Assembly (NCBI GenBank): GCA_039810885.1
Contig: JBDHXV010000044.1
Location: 1 to 20,869, forward strand
Reading direction: 5' to 3'
Source of the DNA: BJGO01 sp039810885
GTDB lineage: Bacteria > Bacteroidota > Bacteroidia > Chitinophagales > UBA10324
DNA length: 20,869 nucleotides
The notes under the pieces were generated by a model that was given only the letters and a program-made list of their open reading frames with translations, searched no databases and was not told the origin of the DNA. The translations under genes were made by a program, and so were the position numbers. Below, one piece after another: positions 1 to 5,936 of this stretch (within the stretch, counting starts at the first letter, position 1; the number at the start of each line of letters is the position of its first letter).

Positions 1-711
1 AAGAATGTTGAAGAATTTATAAACTTCTTGCCTGTGTTGGCTTATGACGGCAGTTCAATGAAACAAATTGATGCCGCTGGTATTTTAGACATTGCAATGA
101 GTGGAACAACGGCAACCTTACTTGCCAGACGTTGGGAAAGTGCTTTGCTTGTAAACGTGGACAACAACACATTGCAACGCTTGAAGAACAACGAAGAAGC
201 AATGAAAGCGTTGATGAATATTGAAGGTTTCCGTAACTTAAATCAAGACATAGAAACCATCATCAACAAGTCGGACAAAATTAAGAAAGCCAAAAAAGAA
301 GGCACAGAAAAACTAAGCGACAAGAAGAAAAAGGAACTAACAGAAGAAGAAAAGGAATACAAGAATTTGCGAAAACAAATTCAGGAAAACCTTATCAAGT
401 TTGCGACAAGGGTTCCAATCTTTATGTATTTGACAGATTACCGTGAACGCAGTTTAAAAGATGTAATTACAAAATTGGAACCTAAACTTTTCCGCAAAGT
501 AACAGGATTGAACGTAAAAGACTTTGAATTGCTGGTGAGTTTAGGCGTTTTCAATTCTGCCTTAATGAACGATGCTGTTTACAAGTTTAAACGCTATGAA
601 GACGCAAGTTTGGAATACACAGGTATTAACAAACACGCAGATGATGACATTGGACTTTACGACACAACCATAACACGAAAAGAATATTTGACATTTAAAG
701 AAACGAATTAA
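1..711 (+). CDS. C-terminal part of a restriction-type helicase/endonuclease (5' partial)
   Basis: The frame is open from the first base of the window, so the gene starts upstream; 236 residues are visible. The fragment holds the stretch SGTTATLLARRWESALLVNV (about residues 36-55), then a very Lys/Glu-rich, probably coiled-coil segment (about 85-130), then a compact alpha-helical end containing RVPIFMYLTDYRERS. From memory this matches the C-terminal region of large Bacteroidota DEAD/DEAH-box proteins annotated as restriction endonucleases (type I R / type III Res-like). The helicase motifs that would prove it lie outside the window. Codon use is A-rich compared with the housekeeping genes to the right, and palindromes and IS debris follow directly, which fits a laterally acquired restriction locus. 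The product class is moderately sure; the exact restriction type is not. Confidence 0.55.
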   Translation, partial: KNVEEFINFLPVLAYDGSSMKQIDAAGILDIAMSGTTATLLARRWESALLVNVDNNTLQRLKNNEEAMKALMNIEGFRNLNQDIETIINKSDKIKKAKKEGTEKLSDKKKKELTEEEKEYKNLRKQIQENLIKFATRVPIFMYLTDYRERSLKDVITKLEPKLFRKVTGLNVKDFELLVSLGVFNSALMNDAVYKFKRYEDASLEYTGINKHADDDIGLYDTTITRKEYLTFKETN

Positions 712-725
712 AACAGCCTACGCAT

Positions 726-791
726 TTGGTGGCACATTTGCAAAACCGCACAAGCCCACGCTAAAACCAAGTTTTGCAAAAGAGCCACCAA
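726..791. repeat. Long imperfect palindrome just after the restriction gene
   Basis: Two 21-nt arms (726-746 and 771-791) are inverted copies: 8 bp pair (TTGGTGGC), a 3-nt block does not (ACA against TCT), then 10 bp pair (TTTGCAAAAC). The 24-nt loop is rich in A and C. It starts 14 bp after the stop codon of the restriction gene. There is no T-run on either side, so it does not look like an ordinary intrinsic terminator. From memory, similar sequences recur between genes in Bacteroidota and give spurious small minus-strand ORFs. Its role is unknown; a folded recombination site or a repetitive extragenic palindrome are possibilities. Confidence 0.75.
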
Positions 792-856
792 GCCAACGCA
801 CCACAAAAGACCAAAAATGAACAGACAAATAAACGAAATAATAAGTAGGGCAGCCG

Positions 857-988
857 GTAACAAGGTATTGGCAATAGAGCCGGTGAAGTGCTTCTATTGA
901 GCTTTTGTACAAGGTTAAAGAGTAGTAATCCTATCCAACATTTGTGCTAAAAGCGGCTCCATCGCCAATTTGCCGCACGTTATAGCCA
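857..988. repeat. About 130-bp imperfect inverted repeat, attC-like in architecture
   Basis: Outer arms 867-882 and 954-969 are inverted copies with 14 of 16 matches. Inner arms 901-916 and 937-954 also pair: GCTTTT on the left matches AAAAGC on the right, followed by a shorter match to TTGTGCT. An 18-nt segment (883-900) is present on the left side only and would bulge out. A 20-nt loop (917-936) closes the fold. The ends carry GTAAC (857-861) and GTTAT (979-983), an imperfect TAAC/GTTA pairing. A smaller alternative hairpin, CAATAGA/TCTATTG (872-878 with 893-899), competes with the left arm. Length, bulge and terminal AAC/GTT recall integron attC sites, but the strict RYYYAAC/GTTRRRY boxes are not met, and no cassette gene or integrase is seen. 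Confidence 0.65.
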
Positions 989-999
989 ATGGTAGGACG

Positions 1000-1263
1000 T
1001 GTCCCGTCCTAAACTAGGTTGACCAAAAATTAAACAAACATTGGTCACTAATGGACAAACAAGAAAAACAGCCCTGCCGAAATCAAGCGCAAGCGAAGAT
1101 TCACGAGCACCAAAAAGAAACAGACAAGACGCGAGTAAAAAGAAGAGGTAAAGAAGTCGGTTATGACTTTAAGATTTCGGTCATTGACCAAATCAACAAC
1201 GGACAGATCTCAGCCAACTATGCCTCCTAGAAGTATAACATCTCGCGCAGCACGATCCCGAAA
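1000..1263 (+). mobile_element. Truncated insertion sequence, left end (IS3-like)
   Basis: A terminal-repeat-like sequence starting TGTCCCGTCCTAAACTAGG at about 1000 is followed, after about 30 bp, by the start of a transposase OrfA-like frame at 1051. Similarity to a transposase stops at about 1260, where the sequence becomes unrelated AT-rich DNA. I found no matching inverted end (TTTAGGACGGGACA orientation) before the atp genes, so only the left end remains. A short stem GGACG/CGTCC (995-999 with 1005-1009) spans the presumed boundary. The family call rests on the HTH-like peptide only. Confidence 0.6.
1051..1263 (+). pseudogene. Broken transposase OrfA with in-frame stop
   Basis: Reading from ATG 1051 gives a basic N-terminus, then KRRGKEVGYDFKISVIDQI, then NNGQISANYAS, an amber stop (TAG, 1228-1230), and in the same frame KYNISRSTI. 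This is the helix-turn-helix pattern of IS3/IS911-type OrfA proteins (resting-state helix, 'the protein samples its environment through KYNISRSTI-type recognition helices'). The stop replaces one codon inside the HTH, and homology ends about ten codons later, so the gene has both a nonsense mutation and a 3' deletion. At 59 codons before the stop it is easily missed by gene finders. It is almost certainly inactive. Confidence 0.65.
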
Positions 1264-1833
1264 AGGATTTTTATATTACAACTAATAAGAAACAACAAAA
1301 TAATTTCATCATGTAAAATTGTTAAGTTATGAATAGGTTTGTTTTTTCATATTCGTAACGGCTTTATCTATAAATTACTATAACTCAAAAATGGACCTTA
1401 TCTTCTTCTATATGGATAGTATGCTATTTATGGATATTCCATTCTTATTGCGCGACGATAAATGTTGAAGGCGATACAATAGACTTAATTAGTTGCAAGA
1501 AAACTGGTAATTACTATAGCACTGCATCAGCAACTATTCATATTATTAATCCTAACTTGACGGAATATGCCAATTTAGTTGACTTTACTATTTACATCTA
1601 AGATGTAAGTCTCTAAAGATGGGTGGGATGATATATTTAACGAACAGCACTGCAAAACAGACCCCTACTCGTGGCTGCAACCTACACGTATGCCCACGTC
1701 AACATGCAGTATGTATAGAGAGGGAAGGGAAGCTTGCTGAGATAAAGGAGAGCGAAATAAAAGATTCAATCCACTAATTCAAACCCGTTTACAGGATAGG
1801 AAGACGGGTATAATCTGATAGTCGCTATAAATA
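1264..1833. other. AT-rich intergenic DNA without a recognised gene
   Basis: About 570 bp lie between the IS remnant and the end of atpH. I see no tRNA, no CRISPR repeats and no start-to-stop gene of useful size. The only longer open stretch is an ATG-less frame at 1374-1601, listed separately. A weak stem ACCCGT/ACGGGT (1783-1788 with 1804-1809, 15-nt loop) lies just after atpH and is followed on the minus strand by only three T, so it is a poor terminator. This is the place where atpA would normally begin. Confidence 0.6.
1374..1601 (+). pseudogene. Possible remnant of a secreted-protein gene, no start codon
   Basis: A 75-codon open stretch has no ATG, GTG or TTG in frame near its beginning. 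It reads like a damaged signal peptide (KWTLSSSIWIVCYLWIFHSYC region) followed by a beta-rich segment containing INVEGDTIDLISCKKTG and ending FTIYI. The ATGs at 1391 and 1412 are in a different frame that stops at once, so a frameshift near the start is one explanation. I do not recognise the family, and chance is a fair alternative. Confidence 0.2.
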
Positions 1834-2391
1834 TTATATTTTTCTTACGTAATCATTATTAAGGAACTGGTCGTCTATGATTTCCAGTTTGCGCAGTGCG
1901 CTTGCATCAATCATCTTATCCCCAAACTGAAGAACGAATCCTCCGATGATGGCAGCATTAACTTTTGACTCAAGAACGATTTTATCCAACCCTACTTTAT
2001 TTTGTAAAATAGTTTTTACGTTTTCGATCGTGATATCATCCGGTTCAACAGCAGTAATTAGTGTTACAGCAGTAATATGATTATACTCATTATATAATTC
2101 AATAAATGTGGAGGCAAAGTCCGGTAGATATTCGGAACGGCGCTTGCGCAACACAATCTCAAAGAACATTTTGGTTATCGGATTAAACGCATTAAACAGT
2201 TGATTGAAAATTTGTTGTTTTTTGTATGCGTTAATTTCCGGATTCCGCAACAAGGCATTAAACTCAGGAGTTTTTTTTGATACCTTCAGAAAGTAAGAGA
2301 TATCACTATAAACCGACTCCAGTTCATTTTTTTCTATGGCAAGGTCCAGTAATGATTTAGCGTAACGGGCAGCTAAGCGATATGCCGACAT
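1834..2391 (-). CDS. atpH: ATP synthase F1 subunit delta
   Basis: This is the delta (OSCP-type) subunit, which joins the F1 head to the peripheral stalk of the H+-ATP synthase. The 185-residue length is normal. The N-terminus SAYRLAARYAKSLLDLA is the classic opening helix, residues 58-68 contain the KKQQIFNQLF helix, and the C-terminal domain shows the usual GGFVLQFGDKMIDAS (about 148-163). It starts 3 bp after the atpF stop, so the two are co-transcribed and probably translationally linked. In most Bacteroidota atpA follows within tens of bases; here about 1.4 kb downstream holds only non-coding and mobile DNA up to the restriction gene, so the operon appears shortened or rearranged just after this gene. 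Confidence 0.96.
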   Translation of the reverse strand: MSAYRLAARYAKSLLDLAIEKNELESVYSDISYFLKVSKKTPEFNALLRNPEINAYKKQQIFNQLFNAFNPITKMFFEIVLRKRRSEYLPDFASTFIELYNEYNHITAVTLITAVEPDDITIENVKTILQNKVGLDKIVLESKVNAAIIGGFVLQFGDKMIDASALRKLEIIDDQFLNNDYVRKI

Positions 2392-2394
2392 GGA

Positions 2395-2889
2395 TTAGTT
2401 CAGTTTAGATTTTTCCAATAAACTGTTTATATATTTCAAGTGCTCCTCTTTACTGTTCAATTCGCGTTGAAGAACTTTTTGGCTTAAATCAACAACCATA
2501 TTCCCTACCTCATTCTTAACTTCAATCAATGCGGCCATCTTATGATTGTCTATTTCTTTTTTAGCTTCTGCAATAAGTTTTGCCGCTTCTAGGCGAGCCT
2601 TTTCCTTTGCTTCATTTACGATAGCATCTTTAGTTTCCTTAGCCTCTTTTAATATTTGACTCCGCTCTTCTTTAGCCTGACGAAGTAAATCTTCGTGCTG
2701 GCTTTTCATCTGGCTCATTTCCAAACGCACACGTTCTGCAGTTTTTAATTCATCGTCTATATGCTTTTCACGTGCTTGCAAGGCATTCAAGATAGGTGCC
2801 CATGCAAATTTTGAAAGTAACAAATACACCACCAATATGATGATAGCCGTCCAAAAGATGAGACCTAATTCGGGTTTTAATAATTCCAT
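2395..2889 (-). CDS. atpF: ATP synthase Fo subunit b
   Basis: This is the peripheral-stalk subunit, anchored in the membrane by one N-terminal helix and dimerising through a long coiled coil. Residues about 9-28 form the membrane helix (LIFWTAIIILVVYLLLSKF), followed by the conserved turn WAPILNALQAREKHI and a charged helix rich in Ala, Glu and Lys to about residue 130. The length, 164 residues, is usual. It lies 79 bp after atpE, and that gap contains a strong hairpin with a T-run, which probably lowers its expression relative to atpE. No Shine-Dalgarno sequence precedes the ATG; the upstream bases are A-rich, as is common in this phylum. Confidence 0.96.
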   Translation of the reverse strand: MELLKPELGLIFWTAIIILVVYLLLSKFAWAPILNALQAREKHIDDELKTAERVRLEMSQMKSQHEDLLRQAKEERSQILKEAKETKDAIVNEAKEKARLEAAKLIAEAKKEIDNHKMAALIEVKNEVGNMVVDLSQKVLQRELNSKEEHLKYINSLLEKSKLN

Positions 2890-2906
2890 TTTTTGTTTCT
2901 TGTTTT

Positions 2907-2947
2907 AAAAAAATTTTGTCGGCAGCCAACCGCTGCCTGACAAAATT
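2907..2947 (-). terminator. Terminator-like hairpin between atpE and atpF (probable attenuator)
   Basis: On the minus strand AATTTTGTC-A-GGCAGC (one bulged base) pairs with GCTGCC-GACAAAATT over 15 bp, closed by a 5-nt loop, and is followed by a run of T before AAAAC. On the plus strand the arms are 2912-2926 and 2932-2947, and the A-run is 2907-2913. This is the shape of an intrinsic terminator, placed inside an operon right after the gene for the multicopy c-subunit. Partial termination, or mRNA 3'-end protection after processing, would give more AtpE than the downstream subunits. The function is inferred; the structure is seen. Confidence 0.7.
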
Positions 2948-2968
2948 CTTAGTGATTTTAATTTGCTC

Positions 2969-3223
2969 TTATAGGAACAGGACTAACACACACACTACCA
3001 CACCAAAGAGGGCAACTCCCTCTACCAATGCTGCAGTAAGAATCATGTTAGCGCGAATTTCGCCGGCAGCTTCGGGTTGGCGGGCAATGGCTTCAACAGC
3101 GCTTGACCCGATAATACCTACGCCTACACCGGCTCCAATGGCCGCTAATCCGGCACCAAGGCCGGCTCCCATTTGTGCCATTCCGTCAATGGCTAAGAAC
3201 AAAATACTGAGTAAGTGAAACAT
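2969..3223 (-). CDS. atpE: ATP synthase Fo subunit c
   Basis: This is the ring-forming proteolipid that carries the coupling ion. It has 84 residues and two membrane helices: a glycine-rich first helix (GAGLGAGLAAIGAGVGVG, about 19-36), the polar loop ARQP (47-50), and a second helix with the essential carboxylate Glu68 in ALVEGVALFG. The residue after Glu68 is Gly and the first helix has no Gln, so the Na+-site pattern (Gln in helix 1, Glu-Ser/Thr in helix 2) is absent and protons are the likely coupling ion; that is an inference. It lies between atpB (36 bp upstream) and the hairpin before atpF. Confidence 0.97.
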   Translation of the reverse strand: MFHLLSILFLAIDGMAQMGAGLGAGLAAIGAGVGVGIIGSSAVEAIARQPEAAGEIRANMILTAALVEGVALFGVVVCVLVLFL

Positions 3224-3259
3224 AATTATTGATTTATGATTAAAAAAATGGTTTTTGAA

Positions 3260-4363
3260 TTAATGAGCAAGTTCTTCATGGTGATTATCGTGCGGCAACA
3301 CTTCACTGATGAACAACGCACTGAGGTTAGTAAATATATAAGCTTGTAACGCGGCAACCAGCAACTCGAGACAATACAAGAAGATAGAAAAGGCAACAGA
3401 GAAGATGGTGATGCCGTAACCTGCAACAGCACTCATTTCCCCAAAAATAAAAATTAGGGACAAGAAGCTGAGGACAATTAAGTGCCCTGCGGTCATATTT
3501 GCAAAAAGTCGAATCAGCAGTGCAAATGGCTTTGTAAAAATGCTAAGCACTTCAACCAAAATAAGAATAGGTTTCACCCCCCCGGGCACCCCCGGTGCGG
3601 TAAGCAAATGATGCCAATAATGCCTGGATGAACTTTTCATGGTAATAAAGAAAGTGAATAGCGCCAGCGTAACCGTAACGGCTATGTTGCCCGTAACGTT
3701 AGCTGCGGCAGGCAGTAAGCCAAGCATATTGTTAAACCATATAAAAAAGAATATCGTAAGTAAATAGGGAAGAAAGCGGATGGTGTTTTCTTTCAACATG
3801 GGTTTAACTACTTCGTCGCGCACAAAAATAATGAGTACCTCAAACAGATTTTGCATTCCACTGGGCGCTTTTAAGGGGTTTGCTTCATAGCGCTTTGCTA
3901 CAGATCGGAAAATAAAAAATAAAAAGAGTGAACTGATAATCATCGCAAATACATTCTTTGTAATAGACAAGTCATAAAATGCCGAGCCGTCTTGCGTCTG
4001 TATATGATGCTCTTTGTCTAAATAATATCCTTTATATGGACTGTGCCCATGGTCAAACTTGTTAAACATAAACACGCTAAATCCATGATCCATATTGAGG
4101 AGTATTACCGGTAGTGGAATGGATATATGTGTATGTCCTTTAGAATATAGTTCCCATTCATGGCTGTCGGTGATATGATGCATGATGACCTCGCCTGCAT
4201 TATACTTTCCTTCGGCATGTGTAGCATCCGAATCTTCTGTTTTACTATGCTCCTTCGGAAGATTCTTATCGTGACTTTGCCCAAATACTGTTGTTGAATA
4301 AACAAGGGCAATCAGAAACGAGAGGGCATATACAACTTTGTTCTTCAGCAAATTACAATCCAT
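3260..4363 (-). CDS. atpB: ATP synthase Fo subunit a
   Basis: This is the stator membrane subunit that forms the proton half-channels against the c-ring. I place the start at the ATG at 4363 (MDCNLLKNKV); a TTG twelve bases upstream would add four residues but is less likely. The 367 residues are about 100 longer than E. coli AtpB because of a signal peptide (cleavage probably after TTVFG, about residue 28) and a His-rich extracytoplasmic segment to about 135, typical of Bacteroidota. The core has the essential arginine Arg285 in ALLIRLFANMTAGH and the C-terminal LLVAALQAYIF helix. It is the first gene of the atp operon and has a near-perfect promoter. Confidence 0.95.
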   Translation of the reverse strand: MDCNLLKNKVVYALSFLIALVYSTTVFGQSHDKNLPKEHSKTEDSDATHAEGKYNAGEVIMHHITDSHEWELYSKGHTHISIPLPVILLNMDHGFSVFMFNKFDHGHSPYKGYYLDKEHHIQTQDGSAFYDLSITKNVFAMIISSLFLFFIFRSVAKRYEANPLKAPSGMQNLFEVLIIFVRDEVVKPMLKENTIRFLPYLLTIFFFIWFNNMLGLLPAAANVTGNIAVTVTLALFTFFITMKSSSRHYWHHLLTAPGVPGGVKPILILVEVLSIFTKPFALLIRLFANMTAGHLIVLSFLSLIFIFGEMSAVAGYGITIFSVAFSIFLYCLELLVAALQAYIFTNLSALFISEVLPHDNHHEELAH

Positions 4364-4397
4364 TATCGAGATCAATTCGTGTTTTTTTTAGGCGCGG

Positions 4398-4427
4398 CAA
4401 ATATACCTATACCGCCCTAATAAACAA
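4398..4427 (-). promoter_or_regulatory. Bacteroidota sigma-A-type promoter of the atp operon
   Basis: Read on the minus strand: TTG (4425-4427), 19 bp, then TATATTTG (4398-4405), an exact fit to TTG-N17..23-TAnnTTTG. The start of transcription would be a few bases further, leaving a leader of roughly 25-30 nt before the atpB ATG at 4363. Confidence 0.8.
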
Positions 4428-4463
4428 GTGCTTTAACAAGAGTTAGGAGAAAACCCAATCAGG

Positions 4464-5192
4464 TTATCCATAAATCTCAATGTTAATACTGCTCTTATCA
4501 TAACCAAGGACTTGTAATCGGGTGCGTGCCTCATTCAGCATATTTCGCCAACCACACAAGTAAAAGTGAGCCGGTCGCTTATCCGAAAATATCTCTTCGT
4601 ACACCTGATGTACATAACCCACCCGCCCGTCAAACGTTTCGGGGTTTTCTCTCGAACAGGTATAGATGTAATGTATATTAGGCATAGTTCGTGCGAGTTC
4701 CGTTAATTCTTCCCGATATAAAATATCTTGCTGAGTTCTGCATCCAAAAATCAAATAGATACTATTATACGGTGGCTTATGACGGTTAAGATGATGGATC
4801 ATAGACCGAAAAGGAGCGATTCCTGTACCGGTGCAGATGAAACAGATGTCTCGGTCTATTTCTTCCGGTAGATTAAAGCGCCCTAATGGTCCTCGGCAGG
4901 GTACTTTAGCCCCGACAATAAAATTCTTCCACATATACGGAGTTCCTAACCCATCTTCTACCAACACGATAACTAATTCAAAGATGTTCGTTCCATCGGG
5001 AGCAGATGCAATAGAATAGCTGCGTATGCGCTTACTTTTCTTTTCATGTATCGGCAGATCGAAAGAAATAAACTGACCCGGTTTAAATACAAAGTCAGAC
5101 AGACCGTGTAATTTAAACCAAAAGCGTTTGGTATTGGGGGTTTCATCAATAATGCGAATTACTTCTGCTTCGTACCATATTTCTTCTGCCAT
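4464..5192 (-). CDS. Ferredoxin/flavodoxin-NADP(+) reductase-type flavoprotein
   Basis: This 242-residue protein has the two-domain FNR fold and moves electrons between NAD(P)H and an acceptor through a flavin. The FAD domain shows PGQFISF (38-44) and the flavin-binding RSYS (57-60). The nucleotide-binding domain shows GTGIAPFRSM (122-131), the LIFGCR strand (147-152) and FYLCG (210-214). The C-terminus is IEIYG, where an aromatic residue near the end covers the flavin. There is no 2Fe-2S domain, so the partner is a separate ferredoxin, flavodoxin or free flavin; the acceptor cannot be read from sequence. It stands upstream of the atp operon in the same direction but the atp genes have their own promoter. 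It diverges from the YdcF-like gene. Confidence 0.88.
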   Translation of the reverse strand: MAEEIWYEAEVIRIIDETPNTKRFWFKLHGLSDFVFKPGQFISFDLPIHEKKSKRIRSYSIASAPDGTNIFELVIVLVEDGLGTPYMWKNFIVGAKVPCRGPLGRFNLPEEIDRDICFICTGTGIAPFRSMIHHLNRHKPPYNSIYLIFGCRTQQDILYREELTELARTMPNIHYIYTCSRENPETFDGRVGYVHQVYEEIFSDKRPAHFYLCGWRNMLNEARTRLQVLGYDKSSINIEIYG

Positions 5193-5203
5193 GGAAATGA
5201 GTT

Positions 5204-5211
5204 TAGTTTTG
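5204..5211 (+). promoter_or_regulatory. Possible -7 box for the YdcF-like gene
   Basis: TAGTTTTG fits TAnnTTTG and lies 31 bp before the chosen ATG. There is no TTG at the expected distance upstream (that region is the start of the divergent reductase gene), so support is only half. Confidence 0.35.
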
Positions 5212-5242
5212 CTAAAAAAACAAAAAGTATTTGATCAAGACG

Positions 5243-5872
5243 ATGATATATAAAAAGAAGTTATTAAGACTCGTGTTGGTTGCTGTGGGGATAGCCGTCT
5301 TTATTAGTGCCTTGTTTGTTTTTAGATTTACGATTGCTCGTTTGTTTTCGGATTTTTTAGTTGTTTCTTATACTCCACAACCTTCTGAAGCACTCATTGT
5401 GCTTTCGGGGAATGCGTATGACCGAGGGAAATATGCCGCAAGCCTTATTGAGGCCGGTGTCAGTAAAACCATAATTTGTACCGGTGCCAATAAAGATGCA
5501 AATGCCCTTATCTTAGGTAAAGACTTTTATGAATGTGAATTATCGGAGCTTGCTGTAAAAAAGTTTTGTGCCGATACGACCATATCTGTTGATACGCTTT
5601 GTCGAGGCACTTCAACCTACGAAGAGATGGAAAGTCTTCTTCAATTATCGAAGCGCAAAGGGTGGTCTCATATCACTATTGTTTCTTCTGCCTTTCACAC
5701 AAGACGCATTCGAATGACATGCAACAAAGTGTTTAAGAACTACGCCATTAAAATTGATATAGCCCCTGCCCCTTCTCGCTTATATAATATTAATGCATGG
5801 TGGCAAAGCGAATATGGTTTGATTGATTTGAATAATGAATACGTTAAACTTTTATATTACATATTGAAATAA
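5243..5872 (+). CDS. YdcF/SanA/ElyC-like DUF218 membrane protein
   Basis: This 209-residue protein has one N-terminal membrane helix (about 8-30) and a DUF218 domain facing the periplasm. Family hallmarks are visible: ALIVLSGNAYDRGKYAA (50-66, with the conserved Arg61), GTSTYEE (122-128), IVSSAFHTRR (146-155) and the C-terminal acidic NNEYVKLLYY. DUF218 proteins such as SanA and ElyC influence envelope integrity in enterobacteria; the biochemical activity is not settled. I start at ATG 5243; an in-frame TTG at 5231 would add four residues. The nfu promoter overlaps its last codons. Confidence 0.82.
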   Translation: MIYKKKLLRLVLVAVGIAVFISALFVFRFTIARLFSDFLVVSYTPQPSEALIVLSGNAYDRGKYAASLIEAGVSKTIICTGANKDANALILGKDFYECELSELAVKKFCADTTISVDTLCRGTSTYEEMESLLQLSKRKGWSHITIVSSAFHTRRIRMTCNKVFKNYAIKIDIAPAPSRLYNINAWWQSEYGLIDLNNEYVKLLYYILK

Positions 5873-5893
5873 CTTAGAACTGAATTAATTTTG
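5864..5893 (+). promoter_or_regulatory. Bacteroidota promoter of the Nfu-type gene
   Basis: TTG (5864-5866), a 19-bp spacer, then TAATTTTG (5886-5893): an exact consensus match. The -33 element lies inside the last codons of the YdcF-like gene. Transcription would begin near 5899, about 35-40 nt before the ATG at 5937. A purine stretch AAGGGA about 7 nt before the ATG could act as a weak ribosome-binding site. Confidence 0.8.
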
Positions 5894-5936
5894 TGGTATC
5901 AGGGTTATATACCGAATTCATAATAAGGGATCTCTC

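Noticed and set aside
718..912. A 64-codon minus-strand open frame with the peptide GGSFAKLGFSVGLCGFANV.
   Set aside because: It lies over the two palindromes and its sequence is dictated by the inverted repeat; no start context or family supports a real protein.
857..988. Calling the large palindrome a true integron attC site.
   Set aside because: The RYYYAAC and GTTRRRY boxes are not met (GGTAAC and GTTATAG instead), and neither an integrase nor a cassette gene is present.
1675..1709. Interrupted inverted repeat CTGCA...ACGT / ACGT...TGCAG in the gene-free region.
   Set aside because: The paired blocks are 4-5 bp with unequal gaps, about what chance gives in this much sequence.
1783..1809. 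Stem ACCCGT/ACGGGT after atpH as a terminator of the atp operon.
   Set aside because: Only 6 bp of stem with a 15-nt loop and no T-run on the minus strand.
2969..3223. A Na+-coupled c-ring.
   Set aside because: The first helix lacks the Gln and the residue after Glu68 is Gly rather than Ser/Thr, so the Na+ site pattern is absent.
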